DNA from: Clostridia bacterium
Lineage (GTDB): Bacteria > Bacillota > Clostridia > Christensenellales > Borkfalkiaceae
DNA length: 64,000 nt
Direction: 5' to 3'
NCBI GenBank assembly: GCA_017463025.1
Contig: JAFTPZ010000001.1
Span: 1-64,000 of the forward strand
Positions 29,636-37,461 of this stretch are shown piece by piece. The position numbers and the translations under genes were made by a program. Within the stretch, counting starts at the first letter, position 1, and each line of letters begins with the position of its first letter. The notes under the pieces were generated by a model, which saw only the letters and a list, made by a program, of their open reading frames with translations, was not told the origin of the DNA and ran no database searches.

Positions 29636-29641
29636 TATAAT
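29636..29641 (+). promoter_or_regulatory. Extended -10 promoter immediately before galM
   Basis: TGGTATAAT is an extended -10 element; no good -35 is visible. The -10 ends 6 bases before the galM ATG, so transcription should begin at or next to the A of the start codon. Confidence 0.65.
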
Positions 29642-29647
29642 ACTTAT

Positions 29648-30682
29648 ATGATAACGAAAACGTATACTTTTTTCAAGGCAGGGCAAACGAACGACGTATA
29701 CACCCTTTCCAACGCTTCGGGAATGCAAGTGGACGTTCTCACCTACGGCGCGCGGCTCACGCGTATTTCCGTTCCCGATAAAAACGGGGACTTTGCCGAT
29801 ATTCTCGTCGGTTGCAAGCGCGTGGAGGATTATTACGGAGAAAACCCCTATTTCGGCGCGACGATCGGGCGGTACGGCAACCGTATCGAAAACGCAAGGT
29901 TCACGCTGAACGGAAAAACGTATTCGCTCGAAAACAACAACGGGAAACATTCCCTGCACGGCGGCGTAAGCGGTGATTTTTCACGTAAGGTATGGTCGGC
30001 GGCGATCGAGGGCGATTCCCTCGTTTTATCCCACGTTTCCCCCGACGGAGAGGGCGGCTATCCGTCAACGCTTTGGGTAAAAGTCCAATTCACGCTCACG
30101 GAGGAGAACGCGCTGAAAATCGATTATTTCGCGGAGTCGGACGGCGATACTTTATGTAACCTCACCAACCACGCCTATTTCAACCTCGGCGCGCAGGACA
30201 CCGTGCTTTCGCACGAGCTGATGATCAAGTCGCGTTTTATCACTTCGATCGACGACGAACTCATTCCTCACGGCGAATTTACGCCAATCGCGGGTACGCC
30301 CTATTCTTTCTGCCCTGCCAAGCCGATCGGCAAGGATATTTTCTCGGACGAAAAGTGGATCGCGCTTTGTAACGGCTACGATTTTAATTACTGTATCGAC
30401 CGCGAAACTCCGCGCGACTTGGAGCATTTCGCTTACGTATACGACAGCGAATCGGGCAGGCGAATGGATTGCTTCACCACCCTTTGCGGCGTACAGCTTT
30501 ACACCGCTTGTTCCACGGGCGGTTTCCACGGAAAAAAGGACTACGTAAACCATTGCGCACTGTGCTTGGAAACGCAGGGCTATCCCAACTCCCCCAACTG
30601 CTCGGAGTATCCCTCGACGGTACTGAAAAAGGGCGAAAAATACAGAGAAACGACCGTCTATAAATTCTCGGTCGTAAAATAG
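29648..30682 (+). CDS. galM: Aldose 1-epimerase (galactose mutarotase)
   Basis: A 344-residue beta-sandwich mutarotase interconverting alpha and beta hexoses. YFGATIGRYGNRI, GKHSLHGG and LTNHAYFNLG carry the substrate and catalytic His residues. LCLETQGYPNSPN carries the catalytic Glu. The start is ATG 29648 (MITKTYTFFKAGQ); there is no Shine-Dalgarno sequence and the -10 box ends 6 bases upstream, so the mRNA looks leaderless. It is 5 bases ahead of the DUF1538 gene and probably cotranscribed with it, although no sugar genes are nearby. Confidence 0.93.
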   Translation: MITKTYTFFKAGQTNDVYTLSNASGMQVDVLTYGARLTRISVPDKNGDFADILVGCKRVEDYYGENPYFGATIGRYGNRIENARFTLNGKTYSLENNNGKHSLHGGVSGDFSRKVWSAAIEGDSLVLSHVSPDGEGGYPSTLWVKVQFTLTEENALKIDYFAESDGDTLCNLTNHAYFNLGAQDTVLSHELMIKSRFITSIDDELIPHGEFTPIAGTPYSFCPAKPIGKDIFSDEKWIALCNGYDFNYCIDRETPRDLEHFAYVYDSESGRRMDCFTTLCGVQLYTACSTGGFHGKKDYVNHCALCLETQGYPNSPNCSEYPSTVLKKGEKYRETTVYKFSVVK

Positions 30683-30687
30683 ATATT

Positions 30688-32217
30688 ATGATGAAAATTT
30701 TGCTGACAAAACTGAAAGAAGCCGCGGTTTCGGTATTTCCCGTCGCCGTGATCGTGCTCCTACTCAACTTCACGCCGCTCGTGGATTTCACCACGACGGA
30801 AGCGGTTGTTTTCGCTTGCTGCGCGCTTGCGCTCGTCGTGGGTATGGCGCTTTTCAACCTCGGCGCGGATATGGCTATGACTCCGATGGGAGAACAGGTG
30901 GGCTCGGGACTTCCCAAATCAGGCAAATTCAAGCTCTTGCTTATCATCTGTTTCGTGATGGGCGTATTCGTTACCATCGCAGAGCCCGATCTTTCCGTGC
31001 TCGCCTCGCAAGTAAAAGAAGTCATCAACGGCACGACGCTGATCGTTACGATCGGCGTGGGCGTGGGGTTATTCCTCGTTTTGAGCGTACTGCGCGTAGT
31101 GTTCCGTATGAGCCTTTCGCATCTTATGACCTTTTTCTATCTGTTGCTTTTCGCGATCTCGGCGCTGATTCTTGAAACGGACAACGCGGCTTTTTTACCG
31201 CTTGCGTTCGATTCGGGCGGCGTTACGACGGGCCCTATTACCGTACCCTTTATCATGGCGCTCGGCGCGGGCGTTGCCGCGGCGCTCGGCGATAAACACG
31301 ATAAGGAAAGTAGCTTCGGCTTTATCGCGCTCTGCTCGATCGGTCCTATCCTCGCCGTTATGTTGCTCGGTTTATTCGCAGGCGGCGGCGATATTTCCTA
31401 TCAGTTGCCCGAATATTCCATTGAAAACAATTTGGGCTTGCCCATGCTCGAAACTATTTTGCATACCGGTCAAGAAGTGTTGGTGGCTTTACTCCCTATC
31501 GCCGCGTTCTTCTTCCTGTTACAATTTTTGCTTTTGAAATTGCCTAAAAAACGTATTCTGCAAATCGTCGTGGGTATTTTCTATACTTTCTTCGGGCTCG
31601 TGATCTTTCTTGCGGCGGTCGCGATCGGCTTTATGCCTGTCGGCTATAAAATGGGCGCGCAACTTGCCGAAAACCATCCCGCCTTGCTCGTGGGCTTTGC
31701 GTTCCTGCTCGGTCTTACCGTCGTTTTGGCAGAGCCTGCCATTCACGTTCTGAATAAACAGGTGGAAACGGTTACGGGCGGCGCGGTAAGTAAACGCTCC
31801 ATGCTCGTGGCGCTCTCGCTCGGCGTTGGCACGGCGATCGCGCTGTCGGTGATCCGCGTCATCTTCGATTTCAGTATACTTTATTATCTTATCCCTGGGT
31901 ACTTTATCTCGCTCGGACTTTCTTTCTTCGTGCCGAAATTATACACGGCAATCGCGTTCGACTCGGGCGGCGTGGCGAGCGGTCCGCTCACTTCCAGCTT
32001 TATTCTGCCGTTTTTGGTAGGTATTTGCGCAACGCTCCAAGGCGCGGATAAAGTCCTGCTCGACGCGTTCGGCTTGGTTTCTATGGTCGCAATGACGCCG
32101 CTGATCAGTATTCAGCTTCTCGGGTTCAGAGCGGTCGCGTCGAAAAAACTCCGCGAACAGATCGCAATGCGGCGTATTTTGGGTGCGGATGATAAACAAA
32201 TTATCGACTTTATGTAG
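30688..32217 (+). CDS. DUF1538-family membrane protein (predicted permease, internal duplication)
   Basis: 509 residues with about 12 hydrophobic segments arranged as two homologous halves. VTIAEPDLSVLASQVKE and VVLAEPAIHVLNKQVE correspond, as do AFDSGGVTTGPITVPFI and AFDSGGVASGPLTSSFI. The paired AEP and SGG-x-x-xGP motifs inside membrane segments resemble ion or substrate-binding re-entrant loops. The family is uncharacterised. Two PII-like genes follow within 10 bases, pointing to a transporter gated by a cytosolic signalling protein, like AmtB with GlnK. Substrate unknown. Confidence 0.85.
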   Translation: MMKILLTKLKEAAVSVFPVAVIVLLLNFTPLVDFTTTEAVVFACCALALVVGMALFNLGADMAMTPMGEQVGSGLPKSGKFKLLLIICFVMGVFVTIAEPDLSVLASQVKEVINGTTLIVTIGVGVGLFLVLSVLRVVFRMSLSHLMTFFYLLLFAISALILETDNAAFLPLAFDSGGVTTGPITVPFIMALGAGVAAALGDKHDKESSFGFIALCSIGPILAVMLLGLFAGGGDISYQLPEYSIENNLGLPMLETILHTGQEVLVALLPIAAFFFLLQFLLLKLPKKRILQIVVGIFYTFFGLVIFLAAVAIGFMPVGYKMGAQLAENHPALLVGFAFLLGLTVVLAEPAIHVLNKQVETVTGGAVSKRSMLVALSLGVGTAIALSVIRVIFDFSILYYLIPGYFISLGLSFFVPKLYTAIAFDSGGVASGPLTSSFILPFLVGICATLQGADKVLLDAFGLVSMVAMTPLISIQLLGFRAVASKKLREQIAMRRILGADDKQIIDFM

Positions 32218-32226
32218 GGGGCAGGT

Positions 32227-32619
32227 ATGGCTGTAACGAAAACGAAACGGAATAAAAAGACCTCGGACGTGAAAAAACTGAAATTGCTCGTTACCGTGGT
32301 CAACCGTAAAAAAACGGAATTTTTTATCGACTATTTAGGCGGTTTCGAAGTCAACTTCCAAACGAGCGTACTCGCGCAGGGCACGGCGCATTCGGACACC
32401 CTGCATATGCTGGGCTTGGAGGACGCCGACCGCAGCGTGATTTTCAGTTTGATCCGCGAGGACAGAGCGGAGGACGCGCTCCGCGGCTTGGACGAAAAGT
32501 TCCATAGCGTACGCGGCGGGAAAGGTATCGCGTTCACCGTTCCCCTTTCGTCGGTGATCGGCGTGGCAATCTATCGGTTTTTGAGTAATAACAGAGCGCT
32601 TGGCGCGGAGGAGAAATGA
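32227..32619 (+). CDS. PII-like protein paired with the DUF1538 permease, copy 1
   Basis: 130 residues. After a basic N-terminal tail (KTKRNKKTSDVKK), the KLLVTVVNRKKTEFFIDYLGG stretch and VIFSLIREDRAEDALRGLDE resemble the two beta-alpha-beta units of the PII fold. GKGIAFTVPLSSVIGVAIY matches the C-terminal nucleotide-loop region. Unlike GlnB there is no conserved Tyr T-loop. It is 9 bases after the DUF1538 gene. It presumably binds a small nucleotide or metabolite and regulates the permease; this is inference from fold and context. Confidence 0.7.
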   Translation: MAVTKTKRNKKTSDVKKLKLLVTVVNRKKTEFFIDYLGGFEVNFQTSVLAQGTAHSDTLHMLGLEDADRSVIFSLIREDRAEDALRGLDEKFHSVRGGKGIAFTVPLSSVIGVAIYRFLSNNRALGAEEK

Positions 32620-32620
32620 T

Positions 32621-32950
32621 ATGAATAAAAAATTTACGCACGAAGTGATATTTTGTATCGTGAACAGCGGCTATTCCGAGGCTGTGATGGACGCCGCGAA
32701 AAAGGGCGGCGCGCGCGGCGGTACGGTGCTGAACGCACGCGGCACGGCCGGCAAGGAGGCGGAAAAGTTTTTCCATATTTCCGTGCACGAGGAAAAGGAG
32801 ATCGTGATGATCCTCGTTCCCGAAGAGCAAAAAGCGGACGTTTTGCAGCTCCTCTACGACGAGGTGGGTTTGAACACCGCAGGGCAAGGCATTGCCTTTT
32901 CTATGCCCGTAGACGGCGTGGTGGGTATCTCCCCTATTCCCGAAAAATAA
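32621..32950 (+). CDS. PII-like protein paired with the DUF1538 permease, copy 2
   Basis: 109 residues from ATG 32621 (MNKKFTHEVIFCIVNSGYSE) with GGAG 8 bases upstream, 1 base after the previous stop. EVIFCIVNSGYSEAVMDAAK and the T-loop-like GGARGGTVLNARGT are classic PII-family features; the GGARGGT turn occurs in many GlnK-like proteins. VMILVPEEQKADVLQLLY and GQGIAFSMPVDGVVGI follow. Closer to canonical PII than copy 1, so the two may form a heteromeric sensor. A hairpin terminator follows 8 bases later. Confidence 0.78.
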   Translation: MNKKFTHEVIFCIVNSGYSEAVMDAAKKGGARGGTVLNARGTAGKEAEKFFHISVHEEKEIVMILVPEEQKADVLQLLYDEVGLNTAGQGIAFSMPVDGVVGISPIPEK

Positions 32951-32957
32951 AAATTTT

Positions 32958-32987
32958 CCGCAGGGCGGTTGCCCTGCGGAGTTTTTT
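32958..32987 (+). terminator. Terminator of the galM-DUF1538-PII unit
   Basis: A perfect 9-bp stem CCGCAGGGC/GCCCTGCGG with a 4-base loop is followed by AGTTTTTT on the plus strand. Confidence 0.92.
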
Positions 32988-33008
32988 GAAAATTTTTATA
33001 AAAATAGG

Positions 33009-33037
33009 TTGATTTTTAGCTAAAATTTGTGTATAAT
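33009..33037 (+). promoter_or_regulatory. Promoter and palindromic operator of the phd-doc pair
   Basis: TTGATT (33009-33014) and TATAAT (33032-33037), 17 bases apart. The spacer holds a perfect 12-bp palindrome TTTTAGCTAAAA (33014-33025), a good candidate operator for the antitoxin. Confidence 0.8.
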
Positions 33038-33067
33038 ATTTATATAAAGTTATTTAGGAGGTACTTT

Positions 33068-33310
33068 ATGTTAATAGACACGAATCAAATGCTGTCCGTT
33101 TCAGACGCAAACCAGAACTTTTCCAAAGCGACGCGTATCGTCGATAAACAAGGTAGTGTGGTGCTTTTTAAGAATAACCGCCCTAAATATATGCTGATCG
33201 ATCTGCAAAACAATCCTATGATCGATTTAACGGAGGACGAAAAAATCGACGTGATCGCAAGGCGTATTTTAACCAAACACAAAAAAGCGTTTGAGGAACT
33301 TGCAAAATGA
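33068..33310 (+). CDS. phd: Phd/YefM-type antitoxin
   Basis: 80 residues from ATG 33068 (MLIDTNQMLSVSDANQNF), preceded by TAGGAGGT. VSDANQNFSKATRIVDKQGSVVLFKNNRPKYMLID (read as two adjacent halves) is the Phd/YefM DNA-binding dimer fold. The Lys-rich C-terminal tail (ARRILTKHKKAFEELAK) would wrap the toxin. It overlaps the toxin gene by 4 bases, and a palindrome sits in its promoter, consistent with autoregulation. Antitoxin first, toxin second is the standard order. Confidence 0.88.
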   Translation: MLIDTNQMLSVSDANQNFSKATRIVDKQGSVVLFKNNRPKYMLIDLQNNPMIDLTEDEKIDVIARRILTKHKKAFEELAK

Positions 33311-33681
33311 TTAAATTCAGTCAAGAAAAGGTTTTGTTGTTGCATAAACTGCTTGTGGAACAAACGGGCGGCGCGGACGGTATTCGCGATTTCGGATTGT
33401 TGGATTCCGCGTTAGAATCCGCATATGCCACTTTTGACGGAAAGGAATTGTTTCCGAGCAAAGAGGAAAAAGCCGCGCGAATAGGCGTAGGGCTTGTTTC
33501 CAACCACGCGTTTGTAGACGGAAACAAGCGAATAGGAATGTACGTACTTTTGACCTTTTTAGAGGTAAACGGTATTCCTATCTCCGCAACGGACGAGGAA
33601 ATCGTTGACGTCGGCTTACGGTTGGCAGAAGGAAAAATGAAATACGAAGAATTATTACAATGGATCATCGATCACGAGTAA
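33307..33681 (+). CDS. doc: Doc-family Fic-fold toxin
   Basis: 124 residues. NHAFVDGNKRIGMYVLL is the Doc/Fic active loop (H-x-F-x-x-G-N-K-R), the form used by Doc kinases that phosphorylate elongation factor Tu, rather than the HPFxxGNGR of AMP-transferring Fic proteins. GIRDFGLLDSALESAYATFDG is the typical Doc N-terminal region. Full length with all key residues, so it is probably active if expressed alone. Coupled by ATGA overlap to the antitoxin. Confidence 0.92.
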   Translation: MIKFSQEKVLLLHKLLVEQTGGADGIRDFGLLDSALESAYATFDGKELFPSKEEKAARIGVGLVSNHAFVDGNKRIGMYVLLTFLEVNGIPISATDEEIVDVGLRLAEGKMKYEELLQWIIDHE

Positions 33682-33687
33682 ATAGCC

Positions 33688-33945
33688 TTACGGATCTTCC
33701 TCGTCGATGATCTGTTTTAATTCTTCCAATAATTTCACACCGCGGACGATCGCTCGGTATACCTCTTGTTTCCGAACGGTCTTTTCTTTACGTTTCTTTT
33801 CTTTCCAATGCTCGCAGGTATCTTCTGCGTCCACGGTTTTTTCTTGGGGAAAACAACGCCCTGCATACGCTACAAAAAATTGATCGCGTCCCTTGCTATA
33901 ATAACTTCTATAATTCTCACATTGACAACAAAAATGCTTTTCCAT
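33688..33945 (-). CDS. Small Cys-rich protein, unknown
   Basis: 85 residues starting MEKHFCCQCENYRSYYSKG. Cys residues at 6, 7, 9, 31 and 44 (CCQC, RCFP, TCEHW) suggest a zinc ribbon or knuckle. The C-terminal half is highly charged with an acidic end. GGAGGATATT precedes the ATG. It diverges from an XRE repressor gene over a 110-bp region with three operator-like repeats and a perfect consensus promoter, so it is probably the repressor's target. No function recognised. Confidence 0.6.
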   Translation of the reverse strand: MEKHFCCQCENYRSYYSKGRDQFFVAYAGRCFPQEKTVDAEDTCEHWKEKKRKEKTVRKQEVYRAIVRGVKLLEELKQIIDEEDP

Positions 33946-33961
33946 AATATCCTCCCTATTA

Positions 33962-34023
33962 TAGCTGTTTTAGCTATAATTATTATACTCGCTATTTTAG
34001 CTATTGTCAAGCTATTTTAGCTA
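33962..34023. promoter_or_regulatory. Divergent control region with three TAGCTA operator-like repeats
   Basis: Three copies of a GCTRTTTTAGCTA-like motif lie at 33963-33976, 33991-34003 and 34011-34023. A perfect minus-strand promoter, TTGACA (34005-34010) and TATAAT (33982-33987) 17 bases apart, drives the Cys-rich gene; one motif fills its spacer and another covers its start. The third sits in the -35 area of the opposite promoter, which has an extended -10 TGATATAAT (34029-34037). Confidence 0.85.
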
Positions 34024-34055
34024 CTTTTTGATATAATAAATACGAGGTGAATAAA

Positions 34056-34265
34056 ATGGAACAAAATAAAATTTTATTTAAGGAAAGATTAAAAGAATTA
34101 CGCAAAGAAAAAGGATTATCCCAAAAAGAATTTGCAGAAAAATTAGGCATAGCGGTAAGCACTTATGCAAACTGGGAGCAAGGCAGAACCGAACCGAGCA
34201 TTTGCGACATATACAATTTATTAAGCACGTTTGAAGTCGAAGCAAACGAATTGTTTTCAAAATAA
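34056..34265 (+). CDS. XRE-family transcriptional repressor
   Basis: 69 residues, a single Cro/C1-type helix-turn-helix (FKERLKELRKEKGLSQKEF, then KLGIAVSTYANWEQGRTEP). The start is ATG 34056 with GAGGTG upstream. There is no sensor or protease domain, so it is a simple dimeric repressor that presumably binds the three repeats upstream and controls itself and the divergent Cys-rich gene. Typical of mobile-element or stress switches. Confidence 0.88.
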   Translation: MEQNKILFKERLKELRKEKGLSQKEFAEKLGIAVSTYANWEQGRTEPSICDIYNLLSTFEVEANELFSK

Positions 34266-34284
34266 CCTTTAACGCCGACATATG

Positions 34285-34317
34285 AAAATCCCCGTCCTGC
34301 ACAGGACGGGGATTTTT
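34285..34317. terminator. Bidirectional terminator between the XRE gene and pckG
   Basis: A 15-bp stem (AAAATCCCCGTCCTG / CAGGACGGGGATTTT) with a 2-base loop and flanking A and T runs on both sides. It can stop the XRE transcript on plus and pckG on minus. Confidence 0.93.
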
Positions 34318-34330
34318 GATTAGTCGTAAA

Positions 34331-36109
34331 TTATTCAGCGCAGTTCTTTTTAAGGATCGCAAGGTTATCCATAATTTCTTTGGGCATCTTGTCGCCGAAG
34401 TTATCCGCGTAGTACGTCGTGATCTCTTCCGCTTCCGCCGCCCAACGCTGTTTGTCAACTTCGAGAAGTTTATCGAGCGTAGCCGCGTCGATGTCGCAGT
34501 TTTCGATATTGATATCCTTTGCATAAGGCAGGTAACCGATCGCCGTTTCGCGAGCGTCCACTTTACCCTCGCAACGATCCAAGATCCAGTCGAGCACGCG
34601 CATATTGTCGCCAAATCCAGGCCACATGAAGTTGCCGTTTTCGTCCTGACGGAACCAGTTTACGTTGAAGATCTTGGGCTGTTTGCTTTCTTCCACTTTC
34701 GCACCCATATTGATCCAATGCTGGAAGTACTGATCTACCGAGTAGCCCATGAAAGGTTTCATTGCCATAGGATCGTGGCGAAGTACGCCTACCGCGCCCG
34801 TCGCCGCCGCCGTCGTTTCGGAGGACATGATCGTACCTACGAACGTACCGTGATTCCAATCGCGCGATTGATATACGAGCGGAGTCGTCGTTGCTCTTCT
34901 GCCGCCGAAGATGATCGCGGACAGAGGTACGCCTGCTTTCGAATTGAATTCGGGCGAAATACAAGGGCAATTTTCCGCAGGAGCGGTGAAACGGGAGTTG
35001 GGGTGCGCCGCGTTACGTCCGCAATCGGGCGTCCAATCCTTGCCCGTCCAGTCGATAAGCTTTTCGGGAGGGTTCTTCGTCAATTTTTCCCACCATACCG
35101 TGTTATCCGCAGGGTTGATTGCAACGTTGGTAAAAATCGTACCTTTCTTCGTCGCCGCGAGTGCGTTGGGGTTGGATTTTTCGTTCGTCCCAGGGGCAAC
35201 GCCGAAGAAACCGTTTTCGGGGTTACAAGCCCAAAGTCTGCCGTCTTCACCCACTCTGATCCAAGCGATATCGTCGCCTACGCATTGTACTTCGTAGCCC
35301 TTGTCAAGATACTGTTTGGGAGGAATGAGCATAGCGAGGTTGGTCTTACCGCAAGCGGAGGGGAACGCCGCCGCTACGTATTTCATTTCCTTATCTTGAG
35401 GACGTTTTACGCCGAGGATAAGCATATGCTCTGCCATCCAGCCCTCTTTCTTACCGCGGTTGGTCGCGATACGGAGCGCAAAGCATTTTTTACCGAGCAA
35501 CACGTTGCCGCCGTAAGCGGAGTTCACGGAAATAATCGTGTTGTCTTCGGGGAAGTGCATGATATATCTCTTTTCGGGATCTACGTTGCATTTCGCGTGG
35601 AAACCTTTGACGAAATCGCCGTCAGCGCCCAGCTGATCGAGACACATTTTGCCTACGCGCGTCATGATCATCATGTTCAGAACGACGTAGATAGAGTCGG
35701 TGATTTCGATACCGATCTTGGAGAAGGGCGAACCTACCACGCCCATCGAATAAGGGATAACGTACATCGTTCTGCCCTTATACGCGCCCTTTGCAATTTC
35801 GTTTACCATTGCGTAAGCTTCTTTGGGGGATTTCCATTTTACGATGGAATGAGGAAGCGCGTCCTCTTCGTTTTCACAACAGATGAAAGTTCTGTCCTCT
35901 ACGCGCGCAACGTCGTTTTCCGCGGTTCTGTGATAGTAGCAATCGGGCAAAAGCTCTTGGTTGAGCTTGATGATCTCGCCCGTAGCGCACGCCTCTTCGC
36001 GAAGTGCGTCTCTTTGCTTGTCGCTACCGTCGATCCATACGACTTTGTCCGGCTGTGCAAAAGCTTGCACGTCTGCAACGAATTGAAGTACTTTCTTGTT
36101 GTTGGTCAT
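34331..36109 (-). CDS. pckG: Phosphoenolpyruvate carboxykinase (GTP)
   Basis: A 592-residue GTP-dependent PEPCK interconverting oxaloacetate and PEP, a branch point of anaerobic carbon flow. AAFPSACGKTNLAMLIPP is the GTP P-loop with the catalytic Cys of the GTP-type enzyme. VGDDIAWIRVGEDG carries metal Asp residues. GRRATTTPLVYQSRDWNHG is the substrate loop and NWFRQDENGNFMWPGFGDN the guanine-binding region. Full length, with its own promoter and a strong bidirectional terminator. AAGGAG lies before the ATG. Confidence 0.97.
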   Translation of the reverse strand: MTNNKKVLQFVADVQAFAQPDKVVWIDGSDKQRDALREEACATGEIIKLNQELLPDCYYHRTAENDVARVEDRTFICCENEEDALPHSIVKWKSPKEAYAMVNEIAKGAYKGRTMYVIPYSMGVVGSPFSKIGIEITDSIYVVLNMMIMTRVGKMCLDQLGADGDFVKGFHAKCNVDPEKRYIMHFPEDNTIISVNSAYGGNVLLGKKCFALRIATNRGKKEGWMAEHMLILGVKRPQDKEMKYVAAAFPSACGKTNLAMLIPPKQYLDKGYEVQCVGDDIAWIRVGEDGRLWACNPENGFFGVAPGTNEKSNPNALAATKKGTIFTNVAINPADNTVWWEKLTKNPPEKLIDWTGKDWTPDCGRNAAHPNSRFTAPAENCPCISPEFNSKAGVPLSAIIFGGRRATTTPLVYQSRDWNHGTFVGTIMSSETTAAATGAVGVLRHDPMAMKPFMGYSVDQYFQHWINMGAKVEESKQPKIFNVNWFRQDENGNFMWPGFGDNMRVLDWILDRCEGKVDARETAIGYLPYAKDINIENCDIDAATLDKLLEVDKQRWAAEAEEITTYYADNFGDKMPKEIMDNLAILKKNCAE

Positions 36110-36206
36110 AATTTATACTCCTTAATTTTTTTACCTTGTTTTATTTTCGGTGGATTTGGCAATTTTTATGCACTTTTCCATAAAAACCCTTTCTCCACCG
36201 ATTACT

Positions 36207-36235
36207 ATTATACCATATATTTTTTCGATTGTAAA
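36207..36235 (-). promoter_or_regulatory. Promoter of pckG
   Basis: TTTACA (36230-36235) and TATAAT (36207-36212) on the minus strand, 17 bases apart, leaving a leader of about 90 bases. Confidence 0.78.
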
Positions 36236-36338
36236 CAGTTTTTCGACGAAATTTTCGAATACGCCAAAAAAAGTTGGCAGAGGTCTCTTGTATTTTTCAA
36301 AATCCGTGGTAAACTATTTGTCCGCGGAGGGATATGGA

Positions 36339-36662
36339 ATGAAAAACAAGTACAACGACAACAAATTGGCAGAAGAATTCGATCTGATCGTTTTGACGGG
36401 CGACGAGCACGCGTTAAAGGGCTTGCCTTGCGGCTCGCTCGGCACTTTGACCTATTCGTATACGGGCTTTGACCGTCCTCTATACGCCGAATTCGCCGCC
36501 GCCGACGGTTCGCGTTTCGAAGAACCGCTCGCTTTGGAGGATTTTCGCGTACTCAACGAGCGTAATCCGCGCGATTTATCGGTCATTACAGCGTATCTGC
36601 GCACGAAAACGCGCGATTTGCTTGACAAATCCGCGCAAACGCGGTATACTACTGTTAAATGA
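36339..36662 (+). CDS. Small protein of unknown function upstream of proB
   Basis: 107 residues from ATG 36339 (MKNKYNDNKLAEEFDLIVL), with GGAGG 8 bases upstream. LIVLTGDEHALKGLPCGSLGTL and YAEFAAADGSRFEEPLALEDF resemble the small SH3/KOW-like barrel of DUF4926-type proteins; this is a weak family guess. It is acidic and has no membrane segment. Its last 14 codons contain the proB promoter. The gap to proB is 10 bases, so the two could also be cotranscribed. Confidence 0.6.
   Translation: MKNKYNDNKLAEEFDLIVLTGDEHALKGLPCGSLGTLTYSYTGFDRPLYAEFAAADGSRFEEPLALEDFRVLNERNPRDLSVITAYLRTKTRDLLDKSAQTRYTTVK
36622..36650 (+). promoter_or_regulatory. proB promoter inside the preceding coding sequence
   Basis: TTGACA (36622-36627) and TATACT (36645-36650) exactly 17 bases apart, lying in the last codons of the upstream small gene. 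The predicted start near 36657 gives proB a leader of about 16 bases containing GAGGT. Confidence 0.75.
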
Positions 36663-36672
36663 GGTAGAACAA

Positions 36673-37437
36673 ATGAGAATTGTGATCAAAGTTGGCACGT
36701 CCACGCTGGCGCACTCCACGGGACGACTGAATATAAAACGCACCACCGAGCTTTGCGCGGTTTTGAGCGATCTGAAAAACGCGGGGCACGAGGTCGTCCT
36801 CGTTTCGTCGGGCGCGATCGGTATGGGCGTGGGAAAACTCGGTTTAACGCAAAAGCCTGTGGATATCCCCACCAAACAAGCCGCCGCCGCCGTCGGACAA
36901 TGTGAATTGATGTATACATACGATCGGTTATTCACCGAATACAATCACACGGTGGCGCAGATCCTTTTGACGGGCGCGGACTTTTCCGCCGTCGATCGAC
37001 ACGAAAATTTCAACAACACCATTTACAGGCTCTTGGAGCTGGGCGCGCTCCCGATCATCAACGAGAACGACACGATCGCGACCGACGAGATCAAGGTGGG
37101 CGACAACGACACCCTTTCCGCTTTGGTGGCGGTGAGCGTTGCCGCGGAACTACTCGTCATCTTATCGGACGTGGACGGCTTATACGCCGCCGATCCGCAC
37201 AAGGACGAAAGCGCGCGGCTGTTGACCGAAGTGCGCGGCGTTTCGAAAGAGATCGAAGATCTTGCCGGCGGCACGGGATCGGCGCTCGGTACGGGGGGAA
37301 TGAAAACGAAGATACACGCGGCGCAGATCTGCACGAAAGGCGGTTGCGATATGGTGATCGCAAACGGCAAATCCCCCGCCCTGCTCTATGACATCGTGGC
37401 AGGCAAACAAGGAAATTATACGAGGTTTTTTGCGTAA
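36673..37437 (+). CDS. proB: Glutamate 5-kinase (short form without PUA domain)
   Basis: A 254-residue amino acid kinase forming gamma-glutamyl phosphate, first step of proline synthesis. MRIVIKVGTSTL is the phosphate loop. VLVSSGAIGMGVGKLG, PIINENDTIATDEIKVGDND and ILSDVDGLYAADPH are the family signatures, ending with GTGGMKTKIHAA. The roughly 110-residue C-terminal PUA domain of E. coli ProB is absent, as in many Clostridia. GAGGT precedes the ATG. First of three proline genes in a row. Confidence 0.96.
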   Translation: MRIVIKVGTSTLAHSTGRLNIKRTTELCAVLSDLKNAGHEVVLVSSGAIGMGVGKLGLTQKPVDIPTKQAAAAVGQCELMYTYDRLFTEYNHTVAQILLTGADFSAVDRHENFNNTIYRLLELGALPIINENDTIATDEIKVGDNDTLSALVAVSVAAELLVILSDVDGLYAADPHKDESARLLTEVRGVSKEIEDLAGGTGSALGTGGMKTKIHAAQICTKGGCDMVIANGKSPALLYDIVAGKQGNYTRFFA

Positions 37438-37461
37438 CCCCCCCCCTCGCGGCCCTCGCGA

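Noticed and set aside
34316..36472. Long open frame (718 codons) on plus opposite pckG
   Set aside because: It is the exact antisense of a full-length PEP carboxykinase; the residue mix (Arg/His/Phe/Val-rich, no motif) is that of a shadow frame produced by high-GC codon use.
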